Shown one piece after another: positions 46,901 through 58,192 of a stretch of 64,000 bases of DNA. The translations under genes and the position numbers were made by a program. This DNA comes from Daucus carota subsp. sativus (Eukaryota; Streptophyta; Magnoliopsida; Apiales; Apiaceae), in contig NC_030384.2 of the NCBI RefSeq assembly GCF_001625215.2, positions 40,458,390-40,522,389 of the forward strand, written 5' to 3'. The notes beneath the pieces are model-generated. The model was not told the origin of the DNA. It did no database searches and saw only the letters and a program-made list of their open reading frames with translations. Position 1 is the stretch's first letter. Every line of letters begins with the position of its first letter.

Positions 46901-49900
46901 CACGACAAGGGATGGAAAATAATCCGATAAATACCCGATCAGTTCCGACCTGATTGGATATTCCTGAAACCGAAATTTCAGATTTGGATTTGATTTAATT
47001 TTTTAGACCGGAAAGAGTGTGGATTTGGATGTGGGGGTTACGCGTATCGAACCGAGATTCGAAACCCGATCCAAACCTGAAACCCTATCAAAATCTGATA
47101 AATAAATAAATATATAAACTTATATATTAAAATAAACAGAATATCATACTAGTAACCAATCACTCCCTAAAAAGGTTAAAGCAACATATCTAACCTAGAA
47201 TTAGTAGTGTGAGAATACGGGTTGCATATAGGAGTACATAGATGTTCTGATTTATAATTTGTTAAAGTTTAGTTGTTACTTACTATTACTGCTCTTCTCT
47301 GATGTATATTAAGCCAATTTGAGATGTTTTATCACTTCACAATTTGAGTTGTATATTATCCTACGCGAATCCACAATGTAAGGACACCTCGCCGAAGCTG
47401 TAAAATTAGAACCTCATATGGATGCAATGCCACTAAATAACTCACATAGTACTCAACCAAAGGTCTACCTCCGCATGTTTGCTCGAGGCTTATTCAGATG
47501 ATGAAAGCTGACCTAACATATTGCTCATTGTCACTCTGAAATAGAAACATATATTTGCACATTAATTATCAAACAAATAACAGTAAAATTGCATGACCAA
47601 GTATAAACAAACTCAAGTAAATAAGTTGCAAAAATTCAATACACTATAGAACAAAATGCAAAAACCAATAGCAGAATAAGTAATAAAATACTTTCAGTTT
47701 CAACTTCATTACATACAGATAAGTTCAGCCTTGCACACATCCTTTTAGTGTTCATATCAAGGTGCAATATAGATAAAATAACTTACTGAGCGTAGTAATG
47801 ATTTCCATTGATACTGTAGTTAGAATAATGAGTAGGGACCGTAACTAACCGGCATTCAGAATATCAAGTTCGGTTCGGTTCAAACTCAAATAAAAACTTT
47901 TTGCCCTGTAACCTTAATGAACTGAACCGAGTGTTGCAGGACTTGAGTTCTTCCTGATAAGCTCGAGTTCAAGAAACTAAAGATATATTAATTAACACTT
48001 ATTTATGTTAAATCAGCAAAAATTCAGAAACAAAACTAAAAAGTTGAGTAACAAAAAATTAAATTTAAAAGGATGTTTAACTAAGAATCATCTAGAGCAT
48101 CTCAAGTCCTTAATTCAAATTCAATTACCTATAAGTATTAGGTGGTAAAATAAGATGTCTAGATTAAATACTGTGTAGGAAAATATTGTCAGGGGAATAA
48201 GATGTTTGTTAACATTTTCCTCGATTTTTTTTTAACTTTCTTAAATAATTTTGTACAATATATTCGTAAGCAAACATACACAAATTTGGAAAAGGCTTTT
48301 CTGGTTGACGTCGAGTATATGACGCCTAAACAAGTACTTCAGATAGAATAAAACAGCTGAAGATAATTCCAATAATATTTTTTTGGAAATTAATTCTCGA
48401 ATATTATTTTGCAGAAAATGAGTTACAAATGAATTTTCTCTATCCACTCTGACTATCATGAAATAAGGCAAGGAAAAGCTGGACACTCTCTGAACCTTTT
48501 GGTGAATATATATATTCCGGGAAACATAAACATAATAAATTACCTAATTATGATTGACAAGAACATCAAAAAGCTTTCAAAGTTATTATAAATAAAAAAA
48601 CCATGTCATAAAAAACACATTTTACGTAAAGAATAATAACGAACACTATCATAACTCTTTAATTCAAATATAAGATGATTAATTAAACCTAGAATCATTA
48701 AGTTTAACAGCAACTACCAAATCAAATCTCAACAAAATTTAACAAATCAGATATTACAGAATCTTGTATAGATTCCAAAATAGAATCTTATATACATGTT
48801 TTGAATAATAATATTTACACAAAATCATGTTACATTTGATCCAAATTTGTTATTAAGTCTATTTTAGAATCTATTATTATTCACAGAAAAACTTAATTGG
48901 GTTCAAAATTAGAATCTAAATGAATATCTCTGTAGTCTGTAGTGTTCATTACTGTTACACTAAACAATGACCAATATATACATTCATATATCTATATGTA
49001 TTGAGAGATAGTAAAAATAGGACGGGGAAAATGACCTGATTGCCACGGATTGAAAAACACTCATTTTTTCCGACGATCGGAAACCAGCCGGAGCTCCGGG
49101 ACAGGCGACAGCTCTACTGATATAAGACTGCTTTACTGCTTGGCAGCTTGCTCTATGTGGGACCATCTCTGGCCATCGACCAAACTTTGTTGAGTTCTTC
49201 CTCCTTATTTCCATATTTTTCAGGCGCAAACGATTGTTATAGTTTTTGGCTGAATAATATTTATATTTTGAAATTTAATTTAATTTTTTCAATTATCAAT
49301 ATTCAATAGAGTTGTTATTTTTATAAAATATGTGTCAAAAATTGAAAATAATTCTATCTATTGATATAAGAAATATAATTTAAAAATAAAATAAATTTTT
49401 CCTATTTCTGCACATAAATATAGTTAGTTGATTATTCATAAAATCGGTAATCATTGAAATTTTTGATTTTTCTTTTTTCCGATTTAAGTGAAATTTATTG
49501 GATTTAGAGTAAATCACTTATATGTGATTTCAATTGTCAGATCTATTTTTTTTTCATTTGTTTGGTTTGTTTTTATTTCAATTTTCAACTTGTTTTTTCA
49601 AGTTGTTTTTTAATTCTTGATGTGAGAGGTTTATTTTTGTTTCTTGAACATAAACGAGGTTTTAGTTGGGCAATAAAATTATATATGCAATCGTAGTTGT
49701 AGGATTTCTCTTGTTAAGACCCCTATGAATCGATTAAAATATCAGACTAGAACTAGAAGGATTCAACTTTTTTTTATGATAATCAAATTATAATTTCACC
49801 CGAGTATGATGGGGAAGGTATCAGAAAGAATGCAAAAAATAGAACTATTGTCTTAAAATATTTTTTATGGGAACTGACGATTAAATTCATTATTTGTTTG

Positions 49901-50110
49901 ACTCAATCATTGATGCACGATTATTAGTGTAGATATCCTATTGCATTCTATTATTAGATTAGCATATTTATTTAAAAATTAATTCGAATATTATGATCAA
50001 AAATTTAATAATATCGCAAACTATCATCGATCTCTAAAACGCACAACCAAATCTTAATTTAATATGAACATATTCTAAATTTACCCAAAAAAAAAAACTA
50101 TACTCCGAAA
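43961..50110. other. Intergenic, 6.1 kb; possible spliced minus-strand RNA
   Basis: No confident gene. Minus-strand exon-like blocks with good borders occur at 47535-47469 (TTTCAG / GTAGAC) and 46596-46502 (ATGCAG / GTAAGC). An open first-exon candidate ends near 49,040 (49229 downward). Degenerate hAT-type text rich in 'cccgatcc' and 'ggttcggtt' lies at 46,905-47,110 and 47,866-47,940. Confidence 0.3.
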
Positions 50111-50128
50111 TTTTAATACATTATTTTT

Positions 50129-50776
50129 TTTTTTTTTGAAAAAAAAAAGGAGATAATTCAATAAATAATGGCCATACGGCATCTACAAGAATGATCGAGT
50201 CGAACAAACATAGAAAAAATTAACATGCCTGTCTTCATAGCCAAGATGAGACAAATAAGCGATGTTGAAATTGACGATGGTACATGTATAGATCCTTGCT
50301 CTGTGTTCACCATCTTTTCCAAAAACTCCGTTTGAGCTATCGACCACAAATGCAATTCCCGAAAGGCTTTATCTATGAATCCAAACCACTCTCACAAAAG
50401 AAGGAGAGAAAAATCACACACTCTCACCAGGGAGAGAAATCAAATTATAATCAAAACAAACTAAAACAATTAGATCTGCACCACGATGCTTAGGAGATAA
50501 TCGATCCACTCACAAATCCAAAAAGGCCTCTGGAAGCGAATAAGAACGAAAATCGAAAGTTTCGGTGATATAGATCTAAGAAAACTTTCCCCGAAGATGG
50601 AGATTTATTAAGAAACTCAATGAAAAAGCAAGAACAATAAAAAACTAGCAATCAAACGAAAAGATTTGGGGCTTTCCACCGGAAACCGATGGAAGCCCCG
50701 TCGGAGATGAAAAGAGGAGGCGGCTAGAGAGAAGAGAGAAAAAGAAAACTAGGGTTTTTCATGTACTTATCTTTTT
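50129..50776 (-). mobile_element. Poly(A)-type retroposon with 18-bp target duplication
   Basis: The direct repeats ttttaatacattattttt lie at 50111-50128 and 50777-50794. The left edge is poly(T) followed by an A-rich run, which is the poly(A) tail of a minus-strand insertion. Read on the minus strand, the 5' end has 'aaaaccctag' and a long CT-rich leader, then a near-perfect hairpin (50668-50699). The minus open frame 50158-50355 reaches the tail. It is either an internally deleted LINE or the retrocopy of an mRNA; no reverse transcriptase is present. Confidence 0.72.
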
Positions 50777-51012
50777 TTTTAATACATTATTTTTAAATTA
50801 AGTATTACTTGAGTCGATGAATTAATAAAAAATCAAAAAATCCGCCTAGAATACATCGCCCGTTAAATATTGCAATCCTGCTGTCAGTCTTACTCTTACA
50901 TGACTCCTGAAACATAGCTTCGCTTACCCTTTGGCTACACAATCCTCCCCCTTTTCATTTCTTACTAACCCCTTCCCCTTTCAATTCAATTCCGACACAT
51001 TTCACTGCTTCA

Positions 51013-52538
51013 ATGGGTTCCAGACGCGCCAAGATTACAAGAGAGGCCATGCGAAACATGATCACAAGGGTCGATAGAATCAGCAATCTCCCAGACTCGC
51101 TACTCCTCATCATCCTCTCCTTGCTTCCATTCGATTTAGCCGTGCGCACCAGTGTTCTGTCCAAGAGATGGAGGCGTGTTTGCATGTCACTCTCCAATGC
51201 TCTTTTCGATGATAGGTATGGCCGTTTTTCTGGAGTGCAGTTCAATACTTCTGTCGATAGGTTTGTAATGTGTAGGCCTCGTGATTTGTATATCGATTCG
51301 TTCGGTTTGGAATGCGGAGGGCGCGTTGATTCTGATTTTGTGGATAAGTGGGTTGATAAAGTACTTAAGCACCGAGTGAAAGATTTGACGCTAGGGTTTA
51401 GCTTTGAAGGTGTTCCATATCGATTAATTCATGATGTGTATGCCTATGGAAAATTCGAAGCTCTGAGGCTTAAACGGGGAATATTGGTTATTATTTCGGA
51501 TGTTTTGAGATTTTCGAGGCTGAAGGTTCTTGAGTTCCGGGAAGTTACTTTCTCGACTTATGAGTCAGTCAAGGAGATCTTGGTGAACTGTCCGGTGCTT
51601 GAGGATTTAGTGATTCAGAGGTGTAAATGGCTTAGCGGCGGGGACCATCTCTATGTTTGTGGATCGGTGTTGAAGAATTTGGTGTTGAAATGTAATGAGT
51701 ATTTTTTAATAGAAAATCAACATCGGATTAGTATAGATACACCGGCGTTAGAGACTCTCCGATTTGGAGACTCTACGTGGGCTAATCTCTCTATTGAGGG
51801 CAGTTGGTTGTCCCTCGGGACGGCTCATATCTCTGTTGAGTCGGTTGCTTCTGTGTTTAAGCTTCTTCATAAATTTTGTAATGTCAAGTTTTTGACTTTG
51901 ACAGATAAGAAGCTTATGGTAAGTGTCGTGTTTATAAATCAATACTATTGATGATTGAACTATTTTTCAAGTTTGCTGCATATTTATATAACTCATGTTT
52001 TTCCTTTTTATTTGAAGGTACTCAATCGTATATCTGATCTCAATTTGCCTATATTGCCTAGTTTGATTGAGTTAGAGCTCCGTGTAAATCGTTGGACTTG
52101 TTGGACTGTACTGCCAAAAATACTTGGAAGCTCACCCAACCTTCAAAGTCTTGAACTTTCATATGTAAGTTATACACTATTGTAATTTGATGCATTTTCT
52201 AACACGGTTTTGAACGTATGCTTCGAATCCTTTTTTTTCCTTGTCAGGAGGTTAATTTAAAAATCGACGGCGAAGATAGTTATCGTGAATTGTGGAGTAG
52301 CCCACGACTAGTTCCAACATGCTTGTCCTCAAATCTGAAAACAATACAGATTGGAATATTCAATGAAACAAAGCAAGAGTTCTCACTTGTTCAATACTTG
52401 CTCCTGCATGGGAGAGCTTTGAGAGAGATGTCGCTTTACTGTTCGATTGATTGTTCCGAATGGAAAAAGTTTAGGATCCGGAAGAAGCTACTGAAGTTTC
52501 ACAGAGGTTCAAAGACTTGCAAGATTAATGTTGATTAA
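51013..52538 (+). CDS. F-box/FBD LRR-type protein, intact copy (447 aa, 3 exons)
   Basis: Exons 51013-51918, 52018-52164 and 52248-52538 join in phase 0 with GT-AG borders and encode 447 residues. The F-box (about 19-60) reads 'RVDRISNLPDSLLLIILSLL' and ends 'TSVLSKRWRRV'; it should bind an ASK1/SKP1 subunit of an SCF ubiquitin ligase. Leucine-rich segments follow ('VKDLTLGF', 'LKVLEFREVTF', 'CPVLEDLVIQRC', 'LKNLVLKCNE'). The C-terminus has an FBD-like end ('LSSNLKTIQIGIFN', 'EFSLVQYLLLHGRALREMSL'). The substrate is unknown. It is the most complete member of a local family with copies at 57166 and 60801. Confidence 0.92.
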
Positions 52539-53149
52539 TATGGCTGTGTCCCTTATGGTAACAACATAGTCGAGGTACACTTACTCTACACAAGCTTTTG
52601 TTTCAGTAAGACTTGTATTGGTTAATGCTTTACAGTTTTACTCTCTCCACAGTGTTATTTTAGCTTTTAATCTGGCACGAATTAGTTTCGAGCTAGATGA
52701 ATTGTCTAGCTAAGAATAACATTTAAAAATGTTCTTAGTAGATTGTTTGATTTAATTGCTCTCTCCACACACACACACATATATATAGCGGAAGGATTTC
52801 ATTTTTAGTTTAAAATAAGTGATTACATATATAGCTTCCACAATTTAAATAAAATGGAAACAGCCTATCTAGCTAGGATGATAAGCAGTGCTGTAACTAC
52901 TGTGGTACTGCTTTATAGCGCCTCAGGCCAAGTTACAATCCGGTTTAGGTCACTAGTAAAAACGAAAGGAAAATAAGTGAAGGTGTATCTGGATTTCTTG
53001 TTTTAGTTGCCGACCTCTTATGTTTTCTATAGTAAATAATAACTTGGTCCTCTGGTAGGTTTTTATTTACATCGTCTGCTAGGTCTTTGAGATATTGAGT
53101 TGATAAGAAGAACATTCTTACTGATTATTATCATGCCAAGGTGCCGCAG

Positions 53150-53360
53150 AACCACCATCCACATTGATTAAGTCCCATTCTTCGTCGAACATTCTTATTG
53201 ATTATCATGGCTGGAGGTGCCACAGAACCAACACCCACTACCAAGAACTGTTTTGCAATAGACATCTATGTAGAAACTTGGCCTGGATAAGGTTCGAACT
53301 TATAATGAATATATATCTGCCATATCAAGTGATTAGTATGTAATCTGCCTCAGCTACATT
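53150..53360 (-). repeat. SINE-like tRNA-derived repeat
   Basis: On the minus strand a box A-like TAGCTGAGGCA (near 53,355) is followed about 48 nt later by the box B GTTCGAACC (near 53,292). The non-tRNA-like body continues leftward. This fits a polymerase III SINE promoter; the 3' end is unclear. Confidence 0.45.
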
Positions 53361-55139
53361 ACCAAAATATAATTACTCTATAATGGTTAAATACCAGTAG
53401 ATAACATTACTTACCATCTTAAATAAATTTTATAGGCCAATCAGTAGGGCTAGTAATTTTCAATCCTGGTGCCTTTCCACGACTTTCCTTACCTTTCTTT
53501 TGATCTACACAATCATTCCCTATTAAACATTAAACTTATTCAATGAACACTAATGTTTGGTAACTGTAATTAATAACTACAGGATCTTTATGAGGTGAAA
53601 GCACAGAAACTATTTAAAGCTTATCAGTACTCATTATTTTTGTCCTCCTATAGTTACTAATTTTGGAGTTCATTCATGTTAGGTTTTGAAAAGGTGACTA
53701 CTTTGTGAGTTATAAATATTATATGAATGTTGCCGGCAATTGGCTGCTTCCTGACACTGCTGCTCTTCTTTGTGCTAGGGAGCAGCTTCCTATTGCCACA
53801 AATTAAGATTCAATCCGCTTTAGGTCACTAGATAAATTAAAGAAAAATATATAAAGGTGTATTTAGTTTTAAATGTTCTCTCTGTAGTGATCTGTAGTGA
53901 CTTGGGTTCTCTCCTAGGTCTTTGTATTCATTGTCATGCTATTTGGTGTGTAAGTTGGTCAATGTTTATTTGCCATATAAGTGCTTAACATATCTACCTG
54001 AAGATGATATGTTCTTATACTTTTACTATATTAGGCTTGTATACTATATAATTATATAATTTTTGTTGTTGTTTTTTGTAGATCAGTAGACTAGGACTGT
54101 TCCAATCTGCTGCCTCCACTACTTAACCGTATCTTTCTTTTAGTCTCCATAATTTCATAGCTGAACATTCTTATGCATGGTATCCACTGAACACTTTCAT
54201 GTGGTACCGAAATGCCTGCAGGATCTTTATATAGCTTGAAAACTCTCTTTCCCTCTCATTCCGGCAGTCTGTCTGCCATCAGAGATTGAGACTCCTTTTA
54301 CAGAAAAACCTAGACTGTGAAGTCCTACGAAGCCCTAAAGTATAGTTCTAATAGTCTTCATTGGTAAAAAGCTGCAAATTCCATGTTTTGCCTTTTATTA
54401 GCTTTGCAATAATCATATTTGCAAAGATGGCGCTGCCAGAAACTCGGCAATATTTTTTGCATAGTTATCTCGTTTAGATTTCTTTCAAGTTAGCTTTTGC
54501 TTAAGGTAGGTCTTTATAGGAACATACAATTAAATAACGAGAACACTTATTATGCAAACTATTATTAATATTTCCAGAAAGCTGCTATATCTGCTGTATA
54601 TGGAACAGAGGAGTATTGAATGAAACTCATTATTAGTTACAGAAATTCATAAGCTTAATGTCAAAAATTCAGTATTATTCTTTTTGTGTGATGAATTACA
54701 TGATCAGTCATAATAGAATTCAATAGTTTACATATTATAATACAGGTTCCTTAGCATATATATAGAAGCTGAGATTAGGGATGGTATGGATAATAAAAAT
54801 TTGAATTTGAATATTGCCGTATCCGATCTGATCCGGCCCGATTGTTCCAGCTGAGATATGCTCCTGCATATTTTGTGACAATCATCAATAATACTTTCAA
54901 TATGTATAACTAAACTAACGTTTCTTTTGTAAAATTTCAATATGTATATATACATGGAGTTACCAAATATAATACAACTATGTATGTGTGTATTATTTAA
55001 TGCATATTTGTAGATCAGGCAATAACATATAAGATATAATTAACTCAAGGTTTGGCTACATGTAACATAAAATTAGTTTTTTTTGTGTGTGTACAATACC
55101 TTCTAGTCTTATTTAAAATGCATGCAGTGTTATTGTTTT

Positions 55140-55540
55140 AAATTGCGAAAGCAATGACGGTTCTCATACACATGTGCCGTGCTTCTAGATGAACACGTCC
55201 GGGTAGGCCAGTTTTACAGCTGAAGTATAGCTTTACACTGTTTGGTCTATTTGTATTTGTATACATACTACATAGGTTGTTATCATATTGTTTGTTCGGG
55301 TTCATTATTAATTCAGTCTCTCTAAATGTGATATTCTATGTGCAGAAGAGAGAAGAGAGGAGAAGAGAGGTCTGCTGCTAGCTGCTCCTGAGGAATCATG
55401 ATATACCTTGAGCAAGAGCTGCACTCATCAGTTTCCTCATTTTATTCTGAAAACATTTTTATTTGGTTGGATTTGTTGAACATGTTTTCTATATATCAGT
55501 ATAATACTAGATCAACTTCTGCCTTTTTGTTAATGTTTAA
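55140..55540 (+). repeat. Duplicated F-box 3' flank (matches 58,380-58,740)
   Basis: The two regions share 'cagctgaa(g)tata/tagctt(t/c)acactgtttggtctattt' text, then 'ctatgtgcagaaga' and a following 'catgat...gcaagagctgcac' block. A third, weaker match starts at 58,900. This is the remnant of the tandem duplication that produced the F-box copies, displaced from the coding part of the first copy. Confidence 0.6.
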
Positions 55541-57165
55541 TACTGGAGCGTGTGGTGGTGTTTTCAAGTAAAATTACTGTTACCGAACAATGAAACAAAA
55601 TTATTGCTCACTCTACCCGAGTCCGGAGCTATTTTAGTTGGTGGTTTCCGAGTAACATCGTGGCATCAGTTATATTACAAGATTTTTATGCTAGATCTGT
55701 ATTACTGTGTAACATAGCATAGGGCTATGAAAGGTTAGTTTAAGATAACCTTAATGCATCCAACAAAAGGCTTGAGGCTCAAGTGACCACTAAGATAAAG
55801 CAATAACCTGAAAGAAAATCCGAGACAAATTATATAGCAGATTAATTCAACACACTGCTACTATATATGAGACTTAGGCAAAAGTATGAAACGAAGCTAG
55901 ACGCTGGAGCTAGACCCCATCATTTGGAAAGGAATAGACCTCGCACTTGGATGACGTATTGCAGTTGAAGAGATAAGGAGAGGTACCTCAGGTTTGTAGA
56001 AAGGTGGTAGGTCGGGTTCTTCTATCCCAAACCTTGCTCCATGACCATCCATGTATATATTCTTGTTAAAACATGTTATTGCCTTATTTGTGAAAAAAAA
56101 TAGATGATTAGTGATGATTAACGACTCGTATTTCAATATCAGGAGGAAATCTCATTAAGATGATGTATCTTGATATTCATGTCATATTATTAAAGACGAA
56201 ATATCAAAAAAAAAAAAAAATACAGAATATCAAATTAATTTTTGATTGGTTGATATATTAGTTTGTTTATGAACAATTTATTAAATATCTCAATAAATTA
56301 CTTATGCAGCTATAAGTCTTATTTTGATTGTTATAAGAAATTTATTTGATTTTTTCAAATAAAGCTATATTTCAATCAAACCTATTAATTATTTAAAATT
56401 TATTTTAATTAAAAATTATATATTATTTTAATATAAAGTTATGTTTTAAAATATTATATACTAAAATAAATAAAATAAGAAGCATTACAAATTACATGTG
56501 TATTAAGTTAGAAGAAATGAAAGTTACAAATTTTCCCCAAATAAGATAAACGGAGTAGTTATTAAAAAGAGATTATTGAAGTTTGAAATCTTCAACTTTT
56601 GCTCATTGGCAGATGAGTGTTTATAATTTGAAACATGACAGTTGATACTCAAAATTTATAATGTGTTGCTGTCTGTAATACCTCCCGTTAAATATAAATA
56701 TGAGGTGTTAGTTGGGGGCATTTTCGTACTTGCATATATAATTTTTATAGTTAATTTCTTCTAATGATAGTTGGGAGTATTAGTAATAAAATAAAAATAT
56801 ATATTAGGCAATAAAATTGAATTATTAGATAATTTTTATAATAAAAACAAAAATTATATTATGCAAATACACCTCATATTTAATTTTAGCGGATATTTAT
56901 CAATAGGAGGGTTACAAACAACAGCAGCCCATTATAAATTTGGGATGTCAACAATCACGTTTCAAAATATATGTACTCATCTGTAAATGAGTCAAAATTT
57001 AGGATTACAAAATGTAATAATCGATTATTAAAAAGAGGGGCCCGTAGTCATCATATATATCGCTGTAACCCCGCCGTCTCTTGCATTAGGTCTGAAACTT
57101 CGCTCTCCCCATTTCTGCAGTACTAAAAGTTGTTCCTCAACAATCCCCTTTTCAATTACTTAGTG

Positions 57166-58192
57166 ATGGCTCCCAAACGATCGAAGATTTCAAGGGTCGA
57201 CAGAATCAGCAATTTGCCCGACTCGCTGCTCCTCATGATCCTCTCGTTGCTTCCATTTGAATTAGCTGTGCGCACTAGTGTTTTGTCGAAGAGATGGAGG
57301 CCTCTTTGCATGTCCCTAAAGAATCTTCGCTTCAACGATAAGAAGGTTCGTAAGACTACAGTCCAGTTTAAAAGTGCTGTTGAGAGGTTCTTAATGCAGA
57401 GGCCTAAGGGTTTGAATCTTGATCAATTCGGTCTGGTTTGTGGAGGGAGTTACGAATTTGAGAAAGTCGATGAGTGGATTCGTAAAGTACTTGACCACAA
57501 AGTGAAAGATTTGAGCCTCAGCTTTTGTTTTAGGGGTGGGTCGTATGTTTTGCCTCCGGATGTATATGCCTATGAAGGTTTTGAAATTTTAAGATTGAAT
57601 AGCAGAATCTTGATTGATATTCCAAATGAAATTAGTTTTTCTAGGGTTAAGGTTCTTGAGTTTGTGTATGTTAAGTTTTCGAGTTATGAGTCGGTTAAGG
57701 ACCTTTTGCTCAACTGTCCAGTGCTGGAAGATTTGGTTATTGTCAAGTGTGAAGCCCGTGGCGGCTCTTGTCTCTCGATTTGTGGATCAGCGTTGAGGAA
57801 TTTGAAGGTGAAATGCAATGAGCTTGCTATTGGAGCTGCCAAACTTGATATTGTGATAGATACACCGGGAGTAGAGACTCTCAAAATTGCAGACGATACA
57901 TGGGCAAATATCTTTGTTAAGGACACTTTGTTGTCTCTCAGAACCGCTCGTATTGATGTCGGTATGGAACGAAGGACTTTTAACAAGTCCGTGTTCAGGC
58001 TTCTTGATAATATTTATCATGTCAAGTTTTTGACTCTAACTGATAAGGTTGTTGGGGTGAGTGATCATAACTTAATTTAATTATTTTCCCCGATTTTCTG
58101 CAAAATTATTTGACTCTTATGTTTTTACATTTTATTTGAAGGTCCTCGATGAATGTGCACCTGATTCATACAAGATAGCATACAAGATATAA
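57166..58192 (+). CDS. F-box protein, C-terminally truncated copy (313 aa)
   Basis: Exon 1 (57166-58056) encodes 297 residues collinear with the copy at 51013: an F-box ('RVDRISNLPDSLLLMILSLL...TSVLSKRWRPL', about 10-50) and leucine-rich segments up to 'VKFLTLTDKVVG'. A donor GTGAGTG and an acceptor after TTATTTGAAG match the paralogue, but the next exon (58142-58192) gives only 16 residues and a stop. The rest of exon 2 and the FBD exon are missing. If translated it would make an F-box protein lacking the C-terminal quarter; it may be a young pseudogene. The codon at 57166 was chosen because it aligns with the paralogue's N-terminus. Confidence 0.8.

Larger units (their letters stand above)
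52539..57165. other. Intergenic between F-box copies, 4.6 kb
   Basis: A (CA)n(TA)n microsatellite lies at 52,763-52,789. At 53,120-53,235 there is a tandem duplication of a unit containing 'gccaaggtgccgcagaacca'. A SINE-like block and a duplicated F-box 3' flank lie inside. A minus-strand frame at 55897-56136 is non-repetitive but unrecognised. About 56,150-57,000 is AT-rich with no features. Confidence 0.5.

Noticed and set aside
50158-50355. 65-codon minus-strand frame
   Set aside because: It lies inside the poly(A)-type retroposon and has no recognised domain.
57684-58020. Minus-strand frames of 77-100 codons
   Set aside because: Antisense shadows of the second F-box gene.
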